A DNA stretch of 64,000 bases. It comes from Sphingomonas sp. 37zxx. GTDB lineage: Bacteria > Pseudomonadota > Alphaproteobacteria > Sphingomonadales > Sphingomonadaceae. Both the position numbers and the translations under genes were made by a program. Every line of letters begins with the position of its first letter. The first letter of the stretch is position 1. Below are positions 60,223-64,000 of this stretch, in pieces. The notes under the pieces are model-generated. The model was not told where the DNA came from, ran no database searches, and saw nothing but the letters and a program-made list of their open reading frames with translations. The stretch spans positions 62,001-126,000 of the forward strand of contig NZ_JROH01000004.1 in assembly GCF_000786205.1 (NCBI RefSeq), read 5' to 3'.

Positions 60223-61398
60223 ATGTTTCACGGCTTCATCGACGCGCTGCGGAGCGCCGGCATTTCCGCCAGCCTGAAAGAGCATCTGGTGCTGCTCGAA
60301 GCGCTGGATCGCGACGTGATCGATTCCACGCCCGATGCCTTTTATTATCTCGCGCGCGCCACCTTCGTGAAGGACGAAGGGCTGCTCGATCGTTTCGACC
60401 AGGTTTTCGCACAGGTTTTTCGCGGGATCGCCGCTCCCGGCACCGACAGCGCCGCTGTGCCCGACGAATGGCTGCGGGCGATCGCCGAGAAATATCTGTC
60501 GCCCGAAGACATGGCCAAGATCGAATCGCTCGGCAGTTGGGATGAGATCATGGAGACGCTCAAGCGGCGGCTTCAGGAACAGAAAGAGCGGCACGAGGGC
60601 GGCAGCAAGTGGATCGGCACGGGCGGCACCAGCCCCTATGGCAATTCGGGCTATAATCCCGAAGGCGTTCGTATCGGCGGCGAATCAAAGCATAAGCGCG
60701 CGCTGAAACTGTGGGACCAGCGCGAGTTCCGCAATCTGGACAACACTCGCGAGCTTGGCACGCGCAACATCAAGGTGGCGATGCGCCGCCTGCGCCGCTT
60801 CGCCCGTACCGGGGCGGCGGACGAGCTCGATCTCGATGCCACGATCGAGGGCACCGCGAAGCAAGGCTGGCTCGACGTACAGATGCGTCCCGAGCGGCAT
60901 AATGCGGTCAAATTGCTGCTGTTCCTCGACGTCGGCGGGTCGATGGACCCGTTTGTGAAGCTGTGCGAAGAATTGTTCTCCGCCGCGACCAGCGAGTTCA
61001 AGAACCTCGAATTCTTCTACTTCCACAACTGCCCCTATGAGGGCGTGTGGAAGGACAATCGCCGCCGCTCGACCGAGCGCACGCCGATGTGGGACGTGCT
61101 GCACAAATATGGCCATGATTATAAGTTGGTTATCGTCGGCGATGCCTCGATGAGTCCCTATGAGATCACCCACCCCGGCGGATCGGTCGAGCATTTCAAC
61201 GAAGAATCGGGCGCGGTGTGGCTGCAACGGCTGACCAACACCTATGGCTCGGCGGTGTGGCTCAATCCGCTGCCAAAGGACCAATGGGGCTATACCCAAT
61301 CGGTGCGGATCCTGCGCGAGCGGATGCGGGAGCGGATGTATCCGCTGACATTGGCCGGGCTGGACGAGGCGATGCGCGAACTGGGGCGCAAGGCCTGA
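60223..61398 (+). CDS. VWA (CoxE-like) domain protein, MoxR partner
   Basis: A 391-residue soluble protein. The N-terminal 200 residues are helical. The C-terminal VWA domain starts LLLFLDVGGSMDPF, where DxGxS replaces the common DxSxS metal-ion-dependent adhesion site, and continues with VIVGDASMSPYEI. This is the CoxE-like architecture that pairs with MoxR ATPases. ATG 60223 lies 65 bases after the CHAP gene. Likely role is maturation of a metal enzyme or membrane complex; the target is unknown. Confidence 0.87.
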   Translation: MFHGFIDALRSAGISASLKEHLVLLEALDRDVIDSTPDAFYYLARATFVKDEGLLDRFDQVFAQVFRGIAAPGTDSAAVPDEWLRAIAEKYLSPEDMAKIESLGSWDEIMETLKRRLQEQKERHEGGSKWIGTGGTSPYGNSGYNPEGVRIGGESKHKRALKLWDQREFRNLDNTRELGTRNIKVAMRRLRRFARTGAADELDLDATIEGTAKQGWLDVQMRPERHNAVKLLLFLDVGGSMDPFVKLCEELFSAATSEFKNLEFFYFHNCPYEGVWKDNRRRSTERTPMWDVLHKYGHDYKLVIVGDASMSPYEITHPGGSVEHFNEESGAVWLQRLTNTYGSAVWLNPLPKDQWGYTQSVRILRERMRERMYPLTLAGLDEAMRELGRKA

Positions 61399-61407
61399 CT
61401 GCGGCGA

Positions 61408-61701
61408 TTACAGCCGCTCGACCGCGCGCTTTAGCTTACGCAGCATCGCAAGATCGCCTGCCGGCATCGCCGCGGCTTCATCCGCCACCGCCATCAGCCG
61501 CACCGCGCCGAAGCTGGCGGCCAATCCCTTGAGGCGCCATGCCCCTGCGGTCCATGCATCACCGGTTTCAGCGAGCGTCAGGGCGGCCAGTGCGCGTTGC
61601 GTGCTGTCGAGAAACGCCTCGCGCAGTTCGGCGATCAGTGCAGGCTCATCGCCTACCGCAGCTGCCAACGTCGCATCGATTGCACCAGGATCATAAGCCA
61701 T
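61408..61701 (-). CDS. Degenerate histidine-phosphotransfer (Hpt) domain protein
   Basis: A 97-residue four-helix protein matching the Hpt fold. It has a DPALIAELREAFLDSTQRALAAL-type helix and then TAGAWRLKGLAASFGAVRLMAVADEAAA. In a normal Hpt domain the phosphorylated residue is the His of HxLKG. Here that position is Trp55 (codon TGG), so it cannot relay phosphate. It may be a binding partner or decoy. The start at 61701 removes a long unconserved extension. It converges with the VWA gene. Confidence 0.6.
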   Translation of the reverse strand: MAYDPGAIDATLAAAVGDEPALIAELREAFLDSTQRALAALTLAETGDAWTAGAWRLKGLAASFGAVRLMAVADEAAAMPAGDLAMLRKLKRAVERL

Positions 61702-61777
61702 TGCGCCAAGACCTAGCCCAATCCGGTTAACGCATGGTTTCGCTATCGCGGGCGCAGAAACATGGTACACCAAGGCT

Positions 61778-64000
61778 ATGAACGGGGGTTCTCGCATCAT
61801 CGACCTGCGCCACGATCGCACCCATGAACCCGAGGAATCGGCGCTGCCGCCCGATCATGATTCGGTGGCAAGCGTCGAAGATCACGAAACGCCGCCCATG
61901 CGTGATTCTCGCTTGCCGGCGATCCTGGCTGCGGCGGCGCTGATCGGGTGGATCGGCTTTGCCGCATGGCTGCTGCTGCGATCGCCCGCCATGGCGCTGG
62001 AGCCTGTGGCGCTGGTCCAGTTGATTGCAGCGCTTTGCGTCCCGCCCGCGCTGATCGCTATCGTCTATTTGCTTTCGACCCGTAACGGGCGTGCCGAAGC
62101 GCGTCGTTTCGGTGCCACCGCGCAGGCGATGCGCGTGGAAGCCGCAACGCTCGAAGTGCGGATCGCCGCGCTGTCGGATCGGATCGAGGCCAATCGCGCG
62201 GCGCTGAACGAACAAGCGCACGCGCTGATCGCCGCCGGCGACGAGACGAGCGAGCGGTTGCAGCATGTCAGCAACGTCGTCGTCCGCGACGTCGCCTCGG
62301 TCCACGCCGCCGCGCGCACGCTGGGCGAATCGGCGGACACTGCCAGCAAGCGGCTGGCGGTGCTGATCGCCACGATGCCGCGCGCCAATGCCGAAGTGCA
62401 GACGATGACCGAAACGCTCGACCGGCTCGGGCTGGCAGCTGGACAACAGGTATCCGGGCTCGACGCACAATTGGCAGCGCTCGCCGAGCGTGGCCGGGTC
62501 GCCGACGAACTGACCGGCGGTGCGGCGCAGCGGCTGGCGGCACATATCGCGCGGATGGAGGCGACCAGCGAAAGCGCGGGCGCGCGGCTTGAGGCGGTGA
62601 CCGCCGACACCTCCGCTGCGGTCGATGCGGTGCTCGATCGCGCGGCGCAGGCGATCGATGAGGCGCGACGCGGCATCGCGGCGCAGGGCGATGCGATGAT
62701 GGCGATGCTCACCTCGAACCAGGCAACGCTCGACCGCGTGGGCCGCGAAGGGATGGATACGCTCGTAGCGCGGCTCGCCACGGTCGAGGAAGTGATCGCG
62801 CGGATCGCGGCGGTGCTCGAGCGCGAACGCGACCATGCCGACCTGTTGTTCGACACGCTCGACACCAATGTCGCCGGGGCGACGGCGCAGCTCGATCTGC
62901 TGCACGAAACCGGCGTTCAGCGCACCGGATCACTCGCCCAATCGGTGGCGGCGGTCACCATCGGCCTCGACGCGATGCGCGATTCGATGCGCGCGGGCGA
63001 CACCGTCGCGGCATCGACGATCGACCGTGCCGAAGGGCTGTTGACCGCGCTCGACGCCGCCGTGCGCGAAATCGACGAAACCCTGCCCGAAGCGTTGGCG
63101 CGGCTCGACGCGCGCGTGGGGCAAAGCCGGTCGATCGTCGGCGCCGCCAAGCCCGAGTTGCTCGCGCTGGTGAACGCCGCCGAGAGCACGCACGACGCAA
63201 TCGATGCGATCAACGCAACGGTTATCGCGCAGCGCGATACGCTGGTGGCGCTGTCTGCCGCATTGGTCGAGGCGCTCGGCACTGGCAGCGACCGAATCGA
63301 CGGTATCCAGCAATCGATCGAAACGACGATCGCGCAAACCCGCGACTTCGCCCATGAATCCGCCCCGCAATTGGTCGAGGCGCTGATCAGGATCCGCGAA
63401 ACCGCCGCTGCGGCGACCGAACATGCCCGCACGGCGTTGGCCAGCGTCATTCCCGAAGCCGCCACCCGCCTTGAAACCGCATCGGTGCAGGCGCTGGCCC
63501 GCGCGATCGACGAGGCCGTCACGCGGCAATTGGGGTTGCTGGGGCAAGCCGCCGACGATGCCGTGCGCGCCGCCACCCGCGCGTCGCAGCAAGTGGGCGC
63601 GCAGATGGAAAGCATCGCCGAGGCGACCGCGCGCATCGACGACCGGATCGACGAGGCACGCAGCGAACGCGAAGCCGCCGACCGCGACGGCTTTGGCAGG
63701 CGCGTATCGCTGTTGATCGAGGCGCTCAATTCGGCGTCGATCGACATTGCCCGCGCCTTGTCGTCGGATGTCTCGGACACCGCCTGGTCGGCCTATCTGA
63801 AAGGCGATCGCGGCGTATTCACCCGCCGCGCCGTAAAGCTGATCGAGCCCGGCCAGCTTCGCGAGATCACCCAGTTGTACGACACCGACGCCAATTTCCG
63901 CGACCAGGTGAACCGCTACATCCACGATTTCGAGGCTATGCTGCGCCAGGTACTGGCGCATCGCGATGGCTCCCCGCTGGGGGTGACCTTGCTATCGTCC
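61778..64000 (+). CDS. Large coiled-coil membrane protein, cut at right edge (TipN-like architecture)
   Basis: An open frame of at least 741 codons with no stop before the window ends. After a short acidic cytoplasmic segment there are two membrane helices (about residues 48-66 and 75-98). More than 550 residues of Ala/Glu/Arg/Gln-rich coiled coil follow. A more conserved region begins about residue 640 (VSLLIEALNSASIDIARALSSDVSDTAWSAYLKGDRGVFTRRAVKLI). Two N-terminal membrane helices plus a giant coiled coil recalls the polarity protein TipN; this identity is only a suggestion. AAGG precedes ATG 61778. It diverges from the Hpt gene. Confidence 0.75.
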   Translation, partial: MNGGSRIIDLRHDRTHEPEESALPPDHDSVASVEDHETPPMRDSRLPAILAAAALIGWIGFAAWLLLRSPAMALEPVALVQLIAALCVPPALIAIVYLLSTRNGRAEARRFGATAQAMRVEAATLEVRIAALSDRIEANRAALNEQAHALIAAGDETSERLQHVSNVVVRDVASVHAAARTLGESADTASKRLAVLIATMPRANAEVQTMTETLDRLGLAAGQQVSGLDAQLAALAERGRVADELTGGAAQRLAAHIARMEATSESAGARLEAVTADTSAAVDAVLDRAAQAIDEARRGIAAQGDAMMAMLTSNQATLDRVGREGMDTLVARLATVEEVIARIAAVLERERDHADLLFDTLDTNVAGATAQLDLLHETGVQRTGSLAQSVAAVTIGLDAMRDSMRAGDTVAASTIDRAEGLLTALDAAVREIDETLPEALARLDARVGQSRSIVGAAKPELLALVNAAESTHDAIDAINATVIAQRDTLVALSAALVEALGTGSDRIDGIQQSIETTIAQTRDFAHESAPQLVEALIRIRETAAAATEHARTALASVIPEAATRLETASVQALARAIDEAVTRQLGLLGQAADDAVRAATRASQQVGAQMESIAEATARIDDRIDEARSEREAADRDGFGRRVSLLIEALNSASIDIARALSSDVSDTAWSAYLKGDRGVFTRRAVKLIEPGQLREITQLYDTDANFRDQVNRYIHDFEAMLRQVLAHRDGSPLGVTLLSS

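Overview
The window is about 64 kb of GC-rich bacterial chromosome. It is almost certainly from an alphaproteobacterium of the Sphingomonas group. The evidence is the pyruvate dehydrogenase E1 beta subunit with its own N-terminal lipoyl domain, the large TonB-dependent receptors, the UrcA-family and DUF4170 proteins, a candidate EcfG-type stress promoter, and the gene order carA / yqeY / dnaG / rpoD. There is no prophage, CRISPR array, rRNA or tRNA that I could see, and no stretch longer than 300 bases lacks a gene.

Layout. 1-13.6 kb: fasciclin protein, dapA, a soluble lytic transglycosylase, a GreB-like factor, a NYN-domain protein, acylphosphatase, a Uma2 nuclease-fold protein, an HWE-type histidine kinase, ettA, an exported M28 peptidase, a small lipoprotein, an exported methyltransferase-like protein, and a zinc alcohol dehydrogenase with an SRPBCC protein. 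14.3-19.7 kb: a compact operon of exported flavin amine oxidase, GNAT, TonB receptor and exported RidA. 19.8-29.7 kb: UrcA, gamma carbonic anhydrase, nitronate monooxygenase, an MFS/TonB-receptor pair, two acyl-CoA dehydrogenases and a thioesterase (catabolic). 29.8-46.4 kb: gyrA, trmFO, a small Tad pilus trio, eno-ftsB-pdhA-pdhB, a yqjDE-like stress operon, rhomboid and greA. 46.5-56.8 kb: carA-(membrane protein)-carB, diverging from yqeY-dnaG-rpoD, with several palindromic repeats. 56.9-64 kb: a PAS protein, MoxR ATPase, CHAP and VWA proteins, a degenerate Hpt protein and a large coiled-coil membrane protein cut by the right edge.

Most of the window is housekeeping. The points most worth a second look are: (1) a composite palindromic repeat inserted in frame in carA; (2) a DUF559 nuclease gene bracketed by inverted copies of the same repeat, just before dnaG; (3) an exported amine oxidase / RidA / TonB-receptor operon that reads as a periplasmic amine-oxidation pathway with built-in imine clean-up; (4) an EcfG-like promoter ahead of a yqjD/yqjE-like membrane-protein operon; (5) a lower-GC membrane-protein gene translationally locked between carA and carB; (6) acylphosphatase and Hpt homologues that lack their key catalytic residue; (7) an apparent Phd-type DNA-binding fold fused to a PAS domain.

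All calls rest on reading motifs, start sites and gene context. No database search was possible.
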